This document shows positions 1 to 7,431 of a stretch of 12,607 nucleotides of DNA, piece after piece. The notes beneath the pieces were generated by a model, which was given only the letters and a program-made list of their open reading frames with translations, ran no database searches and was not told the origin of the DNA. Origin of the DNA: VFJZ01 sp038321545 (lineage in GTDB: Bacteria > Actinomycetota > Thermoleophilia > Gaiellales > F1-60-MAGs149); the NCBI GenBank assembly GCA_038321545.1, contig JBBQFB010000108.1:1-12607 (forward strand), written 5' to 3'. The translations under genes and the position numbers were made by a program. Numbering within the stretch: the stretch's first letter is position 1; every line of letters begins with the position of its first letter.

Positions 1-78
1 CAGAACGTGCTCCTCAAGTTCGGCGCGCACACCCGTGCCGAGGCCGTCGCCATCGCCGTCCGGGCCGGCGTCGTCTGA
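1..78 (+). CDS. LuxR/NarL-family regulator, C-terminal end (partial)
   Basis: Only the last 25 codons are in the window, reading in frame 1 to a TGA at 76-78. The residues VLLKFGAHTRAEAV followed by a short AIAVRAGVV tail match the end of the LuxR/NarL helix-turn-helix domain, where the recognition helix is followed by a K-LG-x-x-x-R-x-E-A-V stretch and a last helix ending near G-(L/V)-(I/V). The protein is therefore probably a DNA-binding response regulator or another LuxR-type activator. Its receiver or sensory domain lies outside the window, so the signal it answers to is unknown. A strong hairpin follows the stop codon directly, so the unit appears to end here. Confidence 0.75.
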   Translation, partial: QNVLLKFGAHTRAEAVAIAVRAGVV

Positions 79-86
79 TCGCGCCC

Positions 87-117
87 GGCTGACCGCGGAT
101 CATCCCGCCGGTCAGCC
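87..117. terminator. Hairpin after the LuxR-type gene, probable terminator
   Basis: GGCTGACC at 87-94 pairs perfectly with GGTCAGCC at 110-117. Inside it GCGG (95-98) pairs with CCGC (105-108) around a 6-nt loop, leaving one bulged C at 109. The 12-bp stem starts 8 nt after a stop codon and precedes the next gene. There is no T-run, so it is either an intrinsic terminator of the U-less kind or simply an RNA 3' end stabiliser. Confidence 0.5.
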
Positions 118-128
118 TGCCCGACCTG

Positions 129-134
129 TAGGCT
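129..134 (+). promoter_or_regulatory. -10 box (TAGGCT) of a probably leaderless gene
   Basis: TAGGCT fits the actinobacterial TANNNT -10 consensus and ends 8 nt before the GTG at 143. A transcript would then begin at or near the start codon. There is no good Shine-Dalgarno sequence before this GTG, which agrees with a leaderless mRNA. No convincing -35 box is visible. Confidence 0.4.
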
Positions 135-142
135 GAGCGCCC

Positions 143-1480
143 GTGCCGGCGCCTCGCCCGAAGGGTACGACCGTTCTGCTGGCCGTGATCGTGGCCGCCG
201 CGCTCGGACTGCGGCTGCTGGCCGCCACGGCGGACGACCGGCCGTCGCCGTCCCAGGACCAGCGCGCCTACGTCGTGCTCGGCCTCGACCTGGCCGACCA
301 CTGGAGCTACGGCGGCGCGCAATCCGGCCTGGTGCGCGCTCTGCACTGGCCGCCGGGGGCGCCCGCGATGATCGCCGCGGCGACGCTCGTCGCACCGCCG
401 TCGGCGACCGACCGGGCGGCGCGCGATGTCCCTTCGGCGCGCTACCTCCAGGCGGTCCTCTCCACGCTCACGGTGCTGGCTGCGTTCGGCATCGCACGGC
501 GCTTCGCAGGGGATGTCGCAGGCCTCGTCGCGGCCGGCGCCGTCGCGGCCTACCCGCCGCTGCTCCGGTGGTCAGCGGTGCTGGTGTCGGAACCGCTCGG
601 CACGACGCTGCTCGCGCTCGCCGTGTGGGCGATGGTCGCGGCGTGGCCCGTGGCCGGCGAGCCGCTGCGGCGGATGCGCCTCGTCGTCACCGGCGTCCTG
701 ATCGGCGCGGCCGTGCTGACGCGCGCCGACCTGCTGCCGCTCGTCGTCGTGCTGCCGGCGGCCGTCGCGGCGGCGGCCCGGGGAACCCGCTGGACGCGCC
801 CGGCGCTGGCGGCGGCGCTCCCGCTCGCCGGCGCGGCGATCCTGCTCGTGCCGTGGTGCACGGCCGTCTCGCTGCGCGCCGGGCGGCTGACGCCGGTGAC
901 GACGGGCGATGCGGCGGCGTTCTTCGTCGGCACGTACCTGCCGGGCGGCGGCACGACGCGGGGCCTCAAGGTGGCCCTGGCCGAGGACGTGTACCGGCTG
1001 CACCCGGCGCTGCGCGGCGCGCCCCCGACGCAGATCGAGGGCGAGGTCGTCATCGACGCGGTCGCTCGCCGGCATCCCGGGCTCGACCAGGAGGCGTCGC
1101 TGCGGCGCGAGGGATGGGCCAACATCCGCCGCTACGCGCTGCGCCGCCCGGTGGACTTCTCGCGGATGGTGGTGCGCAAGACGGGCGAGCTGTGGGGCTC
1201 GCCCAGCCGCGGGGGCGGCCCGGCGTTCGGCCGGTCGGTGCGCGTCCTCCAGCCGCTGCTCGTCGTCGGCTGCCTGTTGCTGACACTCGGTGCGTGGTCG
1301 CGGACGCGGGACGCTCGGCTGCTCGCGGTCCTGGCGCCGCCCGTGACCGCCACCCTCGTCCACGCCTTCACGGTCACGTCGGCGCGCTACAACGTGCCGC
1401 AGATGCCGCTGCTGCTGGCCGCCGGAACGGGCGCCGCGTTCCTGCTCGCCGCCCGCCGGCGCGCCCCGCCTACTCCGTGA
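143..1480 (+). CDS. Polytopic membrane glycosyltransferase-like protein (GT-C / ArnT-PMT type)
   Basis: This 445-residue protein is largely hydrophobic. It has an N-terminal membrane segment (about residues 9-28) followed by an extracytoplasmic loop with an acidic DQRAY motif (39-43) and HWPPGAP (68-74), then many further membrane segments. An SEP motif at 149-151 and SARYNVPQMPLLL near 413-425 are typical of the dolichyl-phosphate-mannose/ArnT class of GT-C enzymes, which move a sugar from a lipid-linked donor to a lipid or protein acceptor at the membrane. Length and topology fit that family. The donor and acceptor cannot be told. The GTG start is chosen because it directly precedes the first membrane segment and lies 8 nt after a -10 box. 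The gene overlaps the 3' end of the convergent acdS by 11 bp. It shows no link to the catabolic genes downstream. Confidence 0.7.
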   Translation: MPAPRPKGTTVLLAVIVAAALGLRLLAATADDRPSPSQDQRAYVVLGLDLADHWSYGGAQSGLVRALHWPPGAPAMIAAATLVAPPSATDRAARDVPSARYLQAVLSTLTVLAAFGIARRFAGDVAGLVAAGAVAAYPPLLRWSAVLVSEPLGTTLLALAVWAMVAAWPVAGEPLRRMRLVVTGVLIGAAVLTRADLLPLVVVLPAAVAAAARGTRWTRPALAAALPLAGAAILLVPWCTAVSLRAGRLTPVTTGDAAAFFVGTYLPGGGTTRGLKVALAEDVYRLHPALRGAPPTQIEGEVVIDAVARRHPGLDQEASLRREGWANIRRYALRRPVDFSRMVVRKTGELWGSPSRGGGPAFGRSVRVLQPLLVVGCLLLTLGAWSRTRDARLLAVLAPPVTATLVHAFTVTSARYNVPQMPLLLAAGTGAAFLLAARRRAPPTP

Positions 1481-2480
1481 ACAGCGCCGCGTAGGCGTTC
1501 AGCGCCGGCTGGCCGCCGATGTGGGCGTACAGCACGTTCGAGCCGGCCTCGATCTCGCGACGCCCGACGAGGTCGATCATGCCCGCGAACGACTTCCCCT
1601 CGTAGACGGGGTCGGTGATCATCCCCTCCAGCGACGCGCCCAGGCGAATCGCGGCGATGGTCGTGTCGTCGGGAATGCCGTAGGTGCCCGCGTGGTAGCG
1701 GTCGTCGAGGAGCACCTCGTCCGGCGCCAGCTCGCGATCCACGCCGATCTTCGCGGCGGTGTCACGGGCGATCCGCAGCACCTGCGCGTGCGTCTCGGAC
1801 GGCTTCGCCGACCCGTCGATGCCGATCACGCGGCGGCCGCGTCCCTCGAGCGCGAACCCGGCCACCATGCCGGCCTGCGTCGAGCCCGTCACGGAGCAGA
1901 CGATGATCGTGTCGAAGTACACACCGAGGGCCTGCTCCTGCTCGGCCACCTCGACCGCCCAGCCGGCGAAGCCGAGCCCGCCGAGGGGATGGTCGGACGC
2001 ACCGGCGGGAATGGCGTACGGCTTGCCGCCGGCCTCCTCGACGTCGCGCAGCGCCTGCTCCCACGACTCCTTGAAGCCGATCCCGAAGCCGGCCTTGACC
2101 AGTCGCACGTCGGCGCCGCAGAGCCGCGACATGAGGATGTTGCCGACCCGGTCGTACGTGACGTCGGGCCAGTCGACCCAGCTCTCCTGCACGAGCACGC
2201 ACTTCAGGCCGAGCCGCGCCGCGACGGCGGCCACCTGGCGCGTGTGGTTGGACTGCACGCCGCCGATCGAGACGAGCGTGTCGCAGCCGGTCGCCAGCGC
2301 CTCGGCGACCAGGTACTCGAGCTTGCGCGTCTTGTTGCCGCCGAACGCGATGCCGGAGTTGCAGTCGTCGCGCTTCGCCCACATCCGCGCGCCGCCGAGG
2401 TGGGACGTGAGGCGGTCGAGCGGGTGGATCGGCGACGGCCCGAACAGCAGCGGCACGCGGGCGAACGAGTCGAGCGACAT
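1470..2480 (-). CDS. acdS: ACC deaminase family PLP enzyme (1-aminocyclopropane-1-carboxylate deaminase / D-cysteine desulfhydrase)
   Basis: The 336-residue protein resembles Pseudomonas ACC deaminase (338 residues) along its whole length. It carries GPSPIHPLDRL, KRDDCNSG, the PLP lysine K50 in FGGNKTRK, SNHTRQ (S77), SVTGSTQAGM for the PLP phosphate, YEGKS (Y293, E294) and YAHIGG. The enzyme opens ACC, or releases ammonia from D-amino acids, giving 2-oxobutanoate or pyruvate plus ammonia. The family is known to split on two positions: ACC deaminases have Glu295 and Leu322, while D-cysteine desulfhydrases have Ser and Thr. Here the first is Glu (E294) and the second is Ile (I321), so ACC deaminase is favoured but not proven. 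The ATG at 2480 has GGAGG 5 nt upstream; the reading frame stays open much further upstream, but that part is antisense to the flavoenzyme gene. Its 3' end overlaps the glycosyltransferase-like gene by 11 bp. Confidence 0.85.
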   Translation of the reverse strand: MSLDSFARVPLLFGPSPIHPLDRLTSHLGGARMWAKRDDCNSGIAFGGNKTRKLEYLVAEALATGCDTLVSIGGVQSNHTRQVAAVAARLGLKCVLVQESWVDWPDVTYDRVGNILMSRLCGADVRLVKAGFGIGFKESWEQALRDVEEAGGKPYAIPAGASDHPLGGLGFAGWAVEVAEQEQALGVYFDTIIVCSVTGSTQAGMVAGFALEGRGRRVIGIDGSAKPSETHAQVLRIARDTAAKIGVDRELAPDEVLLDDRYHAGTYGIPDDTTIAAIRLGASLEGMITDPVYEGKSFAGMIDLVGRREIEAGSNVLYAHIGGQPALNAYAALFTE

Positions 2481-2505
2481 CGCAACCTCCGAGGGGAGTG
2501 GCATC

Positions 2506-2521
2506 GGTGCAACACTGGACC
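2506..2521. promoter_or_regulatory. Imperfect palindrome in the acdS/flavoenzyme divergent spacer
   Basis: GGTGCAACACTGGACC is an inverted repeat with five of six arm bases paired around ACAC. It sits in the only 45 bp separating two divergent start codons, so any regulator bound here would affect both genes. On the minus strand TAAGGT (2519-2524) could be the -10 box of acdS; no good -35 is seen. No Shine-Dalgarno sequence precedes the plus-strand ATG at 2526, so that gene may be leaderless. Confidence 0.25.
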
Positions 2522-2525
2522 TTAG

Positions 2526-4463
2526 ATGTCCGGCACCGACCCGCGCTACGCGCCGCTCTTCGAGCCGATCCAGGTCGGCTCGCAGACGCTGCGGGCGCGC
2601 GTGTTCGCCTCGGCGCACCAGCCGGGACTGGCAGACGACGGGGCGCCGGGCGACCGCTACATCGCCTACCACCGGGCTCGCGCCCGGAGCGGCTTCGCGA
2701 TGCAGATCACCGGCGCGACGCCGATCGTGCCGTCCAACCTGTGGGATCCGCGCTGGATGCTCGTGAACCGCGACGAGTCGATCGTGCCGGGCTACCAGCG
2801 CCTCGCGGAGGCCGTGCACGAGGAGGGCGGGCGGATGCTCGCGCAGCTGATGCACCCCGGCGCCGGCGAGATCGGCATGCCCGACATCGTCTCGGCGTCC
2901 GCGCACGTGAGCGAGCTGTCGCGACAGCCGGCCCGCGCCATCACGCCCGCCGAGATGGACGCGGTCGTGGAGCGCTACCGCGAGGCCGCCGACCGCTGCC
3001 GGCGCGGCGACCTGGACGGCGTCGAGATCCCGATCGCGTGGGGCTACCTGCTCGGCTCGTTCGTCTCGCCGCTGATGAACCAGCGCGACGACGAGTACGC
3101 CGGATCGCTCCCGAACCGGCTGCGGTTCCCGCTGCGCGTGCTGGAGGCCGTGCGCGACGGCATCGGGTCCGACCGCCTGGTCGGCGTGCGCCTCGTCGGC
3201 GACGAGCTGGTCGACGGCGGCCTGACCGTCCGCGACACGCCCGCCCTGGCCCGCGGCCTCGCGGAATCGGGCCTGGTCGACTACCTGAACGTCATCACCG
3301 GAAACAACATGCGCCGGATGTCGCGCGTCGACCACTGGCCGGCCGCCCCGGTCGGCACCGGCATCTGGCGCCACCTCGCCCGTGCCGTCCGCGAGGCCGT
3401 CGACATCCCGGTCTGCACCGTCGGGCGCGTCAACCACCCTGACATCGCACTCGACATCCTGGCCTCCGGCGACGCCGACCTGGTGGGCCTCGCCCGCGCG
3501 CACATCGTCGACGCCGAGTTCCTGCAGAAGACGCGCGCCGGCCGTGCCGCCGACATCCGGCCCTGCAGCGCGGTGAACGTCTGCATCAACGCGCTGCTGC
3601 GCGACGAGCCGATCCGCTGTCTCGCGAACCCCGAGATCGGCCGCGAGGGCACGGTGGACGAGTCCGACATCGGCGAGGGCCGCACGGCGGTCGTGATCGG
3701 TGGCGGGCCGGGCGGTATCGAGGCCGCGCGCCGCCTCGCCGCGCGCGGGTTCGCGGTCCGCCTGTACGAGCTCAGCGACGCGCTGGGCGGCCAGATGCGG
3801 ATCTGGACGGCCGGCCCGGCCCGCGCCGAGGTGCACCGGCTGCTCGGCTGGTGGGAACGCGACCTCGACCGTCGCGGCGTCGACGTCCGGCTCGGCGTCG
3901 AGGCAACGGCGGACACGATCGCGGCCGACGCGCCCGCCATCGTCGTGGCCGCGAGCGGCGCCGCGCCGCTCGCCCACCCCGACCTCGTCGCCGACGCCGC
4001 GGGCGTCTTCGACGTGAGCCGCCTCGACGCCGTCCCGGCCGGCCACGTGCTGGTCGCCGACGAGGTCGGCCGCGCCGACGCGATGCTGCTGGCGGAGGCG
4101 CTGGTGGCACGCGGCCGTCGCGTCACACTGACGACGAGCTGCCTGCACGTCGGCGAGGACGAGGGCGTCTCGACGCTCTACCCGCTGCTGCGCACGCTCG
4201 GGCAGCTCGGAGTCGACGTGCGCGAACGGGTGCGCGTGCGGTCGTTCGACGGCTCGGCGGCGGCGCTGGAGAACCTGTGGGACGGTCGCGCGAGCACGGT
4301 TGCCGACGTCGACGCGATCCTGCACTGGTCGGGAGCGACCCCGCGGCTCGACCGCGTGACGTTCGGCGACGCCCACGTGATCGGCGATGCGCGACTGGCC
4401 AGGCGCGTCGACGACGCGGTGCGCGAGGCGGCCGAGCTGGCCTGGTCGCTGACGTCCGCGTGA
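2526..4463 (+). CDS. FMN/FAD oxidoreductase of the Old Yellow Enzyme / trimethylamine dehydrogenase superfamily
   Basis: At 645 residues this has the three-part layout of 2,4-dienoyl-CoA reductase and trimethylamine dehydrogenase. It has an FMN TIM barrel (about 8-340; HPG at 110-112, SPLMNQRDDEYAGSLPNR at 181-198, R222, GR at 300-301), an iron-sulfur loop (347-365), then a nucleotide-binding half with GGGPGG at 392-397 and a dinucleotide fold to the end. Such enzymes reduce activated C=C bonds or oxidatively remove N-methyl groups, passing electrons between FMN, a [4Fe-4S] cluster and FAD/NAD(P)H. Two oddities: the cluster motif reads CSAVNVC...C (C347, C353, C365), with Val350 where trimethylamine dehydrogenase has its second Cys. 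The active-site stretch reads EIPIAWGYL (167-175), lacking the usual histidines. The substrate is therefore unlikely to be a standard one. It is divergent from acdS and convergent with the MaoC-ending operon. The ATG at 2526 gives the normal family N-terminus. Confidence 0.85.
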   Translation: MSGTDPRYAPLFEPIQVGSQTLRARVFASAHQPGLADDGAPGDRYIAYHRARARSGFAMQITGATPIVPSNLWDPRWMLVNRDESIVPGYQRLAEAVHEEGGRMLAQLMHPGAGEIGMPDIVSASAHVSELSRQPARAITPAEMDAVVERYREAADRCRRGDLDGVEIPIAWGYLLGSFVSPLMNQRDDEYAGSLPNRLRFPLRVLEAVRDGIGSDRLVGVRLVGDELVDGGLTVRDTPALARGLAESGLVDYLNVITGNNMRRMSRVDHWPAAPVGTGIWRHLARAVREAVDIPVCTVGRVNHPDIALDILASGDADLVGLARAHIVDAEFLQKTRAGRAADIRPCSAVNVCINALLRDEPIRCLANPEIGREGTVDESDIGEGRTAVVIGGGPGGIEAARRLAARGFAVRLYELSDALGGQMRIWTAGPARAEVHRLLGWWERDLDRRGVDVRLGVEATADTIAADAPAIVVAASGAAPLAHPDLVADAAGVFDVSRLDAVPAGHVLVADEVGRADAMLLAEALVARGRRVTLTTSCLHVGEDEGVSTLYPLLRTLGQLGVDVRERVRVRSFDGSAAALENLWDGRASTVADVDAILHWSGATPRLDRVTFGDAHVIGDARLARRVDDAVREAAELAWSLTSA

Positions 4464-4484
4464 CCGCGCCCGACCCGCTCCCGC

Positions 4485-4497
4485 CCTCGGGGCGAGG
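4485..4497. terminator. Small hairpin after the flavoenzyme gene
   Basis: CCTCG and CGAGG pair perfectly around GGG, 21 nt after the stop codon at 4463. It is short and has no T-run, so a role as terminator is only possible. Confidence 0.25.
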
Positions 4498-4525
4498 CGC
4501 GGATCCGGTGGGCGATCGGGGCGGG

Positions 4526-4594
4526 GTGCTCCGGCAACGAGGCGGCGCGGCCGACGGGTCTCTTCCGTCGTGCGCGGGCGAACCGTCGGAGCAC
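4526..4594. terminator. Nested inverted repeats between convergent genes, probable bidirectional terminator
   Basis: An outer perfect 8-bp inverted repeat, GTGCTCCG (4526-4533) with CGGAGCAC (4587-4594), encloses an inner 6-bp hairpin, CGACGG (4552-4557) with CCGTCG (4565-4570), loop of 7 nt. It lies between the stop codons of two convergent units (4463 and 4603), and being symmetric can form in RNA from either strand. No T-run is present. The rest of the 139-bp spacer holds no recognisable gene. Confidence 0.45.
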
Positions 4595-4602
4595 GGCTGG
4601 CC

Positions 4603-5556
4603 CTACCCGGTTGCGATCGCGCTCATCCACCCGACGACGACCTTCACGTCGTCCTGGTTGGAGAGCCACACCTCGAGCTCGACCCGGTCGCGCTCGGGCG
4701 GGCCTGGATGGTCGACGACGACGGCCCTCGCCGTCAGGGTGTCGCCGGGATACACCGGGTGCAGGAACGTGTGCAGCGTCCAGCCGGAGTCGTGCCACGA
4801 GGCGCCGAACAGCGCCGTCCCGAACTCGGAGATGTACATCGACTGCATCAGGCCCTGCGCGATGGTGCGGTCAGACCCGGCCTTGCGCGCCACCTCGACG
4901 TCGGTGTGGATGTTGCGCCAGCCCGCCTGCACGTTGGAGAAAACCGAGATCTGGTCCTGGTGCACGGTCTTCGCCGGGCCGGTGAACGGCGTGCCGACGG
5001 TCGTCGCACGCGTGACCCGCTCCTCGGGCTCCCGGCCGGCGGGCCACTCGGCGTCGACGTAGCGCACCGCCGCCGACCGCTCTCCCGAGCCGCCGCCGAG
5101 ATTCACGTCGGGATCGACGCGGGCGATCTCGATCGAGCGGTGCCGCACCAGCAGGCGCCCGTCGTCCAGCGAACGCGCCTCGGCGTCGGTGACGATGTAG
5201 CCCTTGTCGCGCTTCACGTACTTGTCCGTGAAGGAGCCCGTCAGGATCACGCGCTCGCCGAGCTTCACCGGCGAGTCGAACCAGATCTCCTCCTTCTGGT
5301 GCAGCCCGACCTCGGTGTTCGGGTCGTAGCGCGTGTTCAGCAGGCGCAGCAGCCAGGGGACGAGGATCGCGGCGTGCGCGACGCGCTCGCCGAACGGCGA
5401 CTCGCCACCCAGGTACCAGGGATGGTGGTCGTCGACCGTGAACGCGAACGACTTGATGGCGTGGTCATCGACGACCAGCTCGATCGGCCCGAGCTGCTCC
5501 CCCACCTCCATCGCCTCGAAGGTCGCATCCTTCAGCGCGGGGGTGTCGCCGGTCAT
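4603..5556 (-). CDS. MaoC-like double-hotdog protein (putative enoyl-CoA hydratase/dehydratase)
   Basis: The 317-residue protein appears to hold two hotdog units. The first has VDDHHPWYLGGESPFG with VAHAAIL (41-65), as in MaoC/FAS1-dehydratase-like domains. The second has NIHTDVEVARKAG with IAQGLM (215-237), the counterpart of the NPxHxD...A...G...aHGm signature of (R)-specific enoyl-CoA hydratases. H217 is kept, but the Asp that normally sits five residues before it is replaced by Gly (AGWRNIH), so catalysis may be altered or depend on the first unit. The expected role is adding water to, or removing it from, a CoA-linked acid, in line with the CoA transferase and SDR before it. Its ATG overlaps the SDR stop (ATGA, 5553-5556) and is preceded by GGAG. 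It is the last gene of the minus-strand operon. Confidence 0.7.
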   Translation of the reverse strand: MTGDTPALKDATFEAMEVGEQLGPIELVVDDHAIKSFAFTVDDHHPWYLGGESPFGERVAHAAILVPWLLRLLNTRYDPNTEVGLHQKEEIWFDSPVKLGERVILTGSFTDKYVKRDKGYIVTDAEARSLDDGRLLVRHRSIEIARVDPDVNLGGGSGERSAAVRYVDAEWPAGREPEERVTRATTVGTPFTGPAKTVHQDQISVFSNVQAGWRNIHTDVEVARKAGSDRTIAQGLMQSMYISEFGTALFGASWHDSGWTLHTFLHPVYPGDTLTARAVVVDHPGPPERDRVELEVWLSNQDDVKVVVGWMSAIATG

Positions 5557-6311
5557 GGCGTCTCCGTCCTGGTCGAGCGGATACCCGCGGTCTCGCCGCC
5601 GTCGACGACGATCGTGGCGCCGTTCACGAACGACGCCTGATCCGAGACCAGCCACGCGACGGCGTCGGCGATCTCGCCGGCACGGCCGAGCCGGCCGACC
5701 GGGATCTCCCGCTCGACGCTCGCGAGCAGCTGCGGGTCGCCCGTGACGCGGGCCATCATGCGCGTCGCGATCTGCCCCGGGCAGATGGCGTTGAACCGCA
5801 CGACGTGGCCGAACTCGAGCGCCAGCGACTGCGTCAGCGCGATCAGCGCGCCCTTGCTGGCGGCGTACATCGCGATGCCCTCCTGGCCCACGTAGCCGGC
5901 CACCGACGAGATGGTCGCGACCGAGCCGCGACCGGCGATCAGCCCCTCCAGCGCGAGCCGCGTGACCTGGTAGACCGCGCGGGCGTTGACCGCGAACAGC
6001 GCGTCCCAGTCGGCCACGTCGCTGTCGGCGAAGGCGATCCGCCTGGCCTGGCCGGCGGCATTCACGAGCGCCGCGATCTGGCCGTCGCCACGCTCCAGCG
6101 CGTGCGCGACCACGCCCGCGACGTCCCCGTCGTCCGTCACGTCGGCCGCCACGTGGAGCGATCCGGGAGCGGCGCGCGCGACGTCGGCGCCCGCCTCGCG
6201 GTCGCGTCCGGCGAACACCACCGAGAAGCCGTCCGCTGTCAGACGCTCGACGCACGCCCGGCCGATGCCGTGCGTGCCGCCGGTCACGATCGCGACCCGC
6301 GCAGCGGTCAT
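5553..6311 (-). CDS. Short-chain dehydrogenase/reductase (SDR)
   Basis: A 252-residue classical SDR. The cofactor motif TGGTHGIG is at 10-17, NAAG at 84-87, and the catalytic set is N109, S136, Y149 and K153 (YAASK). FAGRDRE after the second strand, with an Arg, hints at NADP(H) rather than NAD(H), though this is weak. PGQIATRMM and IVVDGG are the usual C-terminal landmarks. It probably oxidises or reduces a hydroxy/keto intermediate, perhaps a 3-hydroxyacyl-CoA given the CoA transferase before it and the MaoC-like protein after it. The ATG overlaps the stop of the CoA transferase by 4 nt (6308-6311) and has GAGG 5 nt upstream; its own stop overlaps the next start in the same way, so translation is likely coupled. 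Confidence 0.88.
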   Translation of the reverse strand: MTAARVAIVTGGTHGIGRACVERLTADGFSVVFAGRDREAGADVARAAPGSLHVAADVTDDGDVAGVVAHALERGDGQIAALVNAAGQARRIAFADSDVADWDALFAVNARAVYQVTRLALEGLIAGRGSVATISSVAGYVGQEGIAMYAASKGALIALTQSLALEFGHVVRFNAICPGQIATRMMARVTGDPQLLASVEREIPVGRLGRAGEIADAVAWLVSDQASFVNGATIVVDGGETAGIRSTRTETP

Positions 6312-7411
6312 CCGCGCCTCGGGACGCCGTGGCGCATGACGGTCGGCGAGTCGCTCAGCCGCACGGGCGAGGCGAGCGCCGGGATCGTGACGCCGTTCGA
6401 TCCGACGACCTCGACCAGGCGGTCGCGGATCTGCAGCTCGGCGTCGTTGACGGCCTGTACGACGGAGTTGACGCGCGATGCGGGCACGCCCGCCTCTGCC
6501 ATCTCCGCCTCCACCTGGGCGACCGTCCGGGCCGCCACCCAGCCGCCGACGATGGCGTCGACCTCGGCCCGGTGCTCGACCCGCGAGACGATGTCCCGGA
6601 ACCGCTCCAGCTCGAGCAGGTCGGCCCGGCCGATGGCGTGCGAGATGCGCGAGAAGAAGACGTCAGGTCCGGCGTGGATGTAGACCCAGCCGTCGCTTGC
6701 CCGGTAGGCGTCGGCGGGCGCCGAGGTGCGGTCGGCGTTGCCGGCCAGCTCGGGCTCCTCGCCGGTTGCGGCCGCAACGGGGATCACGGGGCCGAGCAAC
6801 GTGAGGGCGCTGTCGAGCATCGCGACGTCGACCAGCTGGCCCACGCCGGTCTGCTCGCGCTGCTGCAGCGCGGCCAGCGCGCCGATGGTCGCGATCAGGG
6901 CGGCGACCGTGTCGACGATGTAGGCGCCCGTCAGCATCGGGAAGTCGCCGGGACGGCCGTTGATCGCCGCGAGGCCCGTGAGGCACTGCAGGATGCAGTC
7001 GAACGCGGTGCGGTCGCGCATCTCCGCCTGCTGGCCGAAGCCGGACACGCTGACCGTGATGCAGCGCGGGTTGAGCTCGGCGAGTGCCTCGCGGCCGAAG
7101 CCCATCGTGTCGATCACGCCGGGCCGGAAGTTCTCGATCAGGATGTCGGCCGTGCGCAGCAGCTCGGTCAGCTCGGCGTGCCCGGCCGCGGAGCGCGAGT
7201 CGATCACCACGCCGCGCTTGTTGCGGTTCATCTGCGCGAAGTAGAGGCTCTCGTCGCCGATCCACGGTCCTTCGAACCGGGTCGGGTCGCCGCCCGGCGT
7301 CTCGACCTTGACCACGTCGGCGCCGAGATCGGCGAGCAGCATCCCGCAGTACGGCCCCGAGATGTACCGGGCCAGCTCGACCACGCGGATGCCTTCCAGA
7401 ACCATCGCCAT
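6308..7411 (-). CDS. CaiB/BaiF (class III) CoA transferase
   Basis: This 367-residue protein begins with the family hallmark GIRVVELARYISGPYCGMLLADLGADVVKVE-like opening (residues 7-37), followed by NRNKRGVVID (62-71) and ENFRPGV (93-99). The catalytic aspartate is D167 in GAYIVD, followed by LAALQQREQTGVGQ-VDVAML. Family members move CoA between carboxylic acids, through a glutamyl/aspartyl-CoA intermediate, or act as CoA-ester racemases; a transferase is more likely beside a hydratase and an SDR. The acid activated is unknown. A strong AGGAGG lies 4 nt before the ATG at 7411; a second ATG at 7405 is a possible alternative. It follows the aminotransferase by 20 bp, the only real gap within the operon. 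It is somewhat shorter than the ~400 residues common in the family but looks complete. Confidence 0.88.
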   Translation of the reverse strand: MAMVLEGIRVVELARYISGPYCGMLLADLGADVVKVETPGGDPTRFEGPWIGDESLYFAQMNRNKRGVVIDSRSAAGHAELTELLRTADILIENFRPGVIDTMGFGREALAELNPRCITVSVSGFGQQAEMRDRTAFDCILQCLTGLAAINGRPGDFPMLTGAYIVDTVAALIATIGALAALQQREQTGVGQLVDVAMLDSALTLLGPVIPVAAATGEEPELAGNADRTSAPADAYRASDGWVYIHAGPDVFFSRISHAIGRADLLELERFRDIVSRVEHRAEVDAIVGGWVAARTVAQVEAEMAEAGVPASRVNSVVQAVNDAELQIRDRLVEVVGSNGVTIPALASPVRLSDSPTVMRHGVPRRG

Positions 7412-7431
7412 TGCGCCTCCTGCAGTTCAGT

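Noticed and set aside
2481..4376. Long open frame upstream of acdS, antisense to the flavoenzyme, which would add over 600 residues to acdS
   Set aside because: The extension is Arg/Ala/Val/Asp-rich with no family features, typical of antisense frames in GC-rich coding DNA. acdS has its own ATG, Shine-Dalgarno sequence and family-typical length.
3851..5062. 403-codon plus-strand open frame bridging the convergent junction
   Set aside because: Its composition is an Arg-rich shadow of the flavoenzyme in another frame, followed by antisense of the MaoC-like gene. No domain is recognisable.
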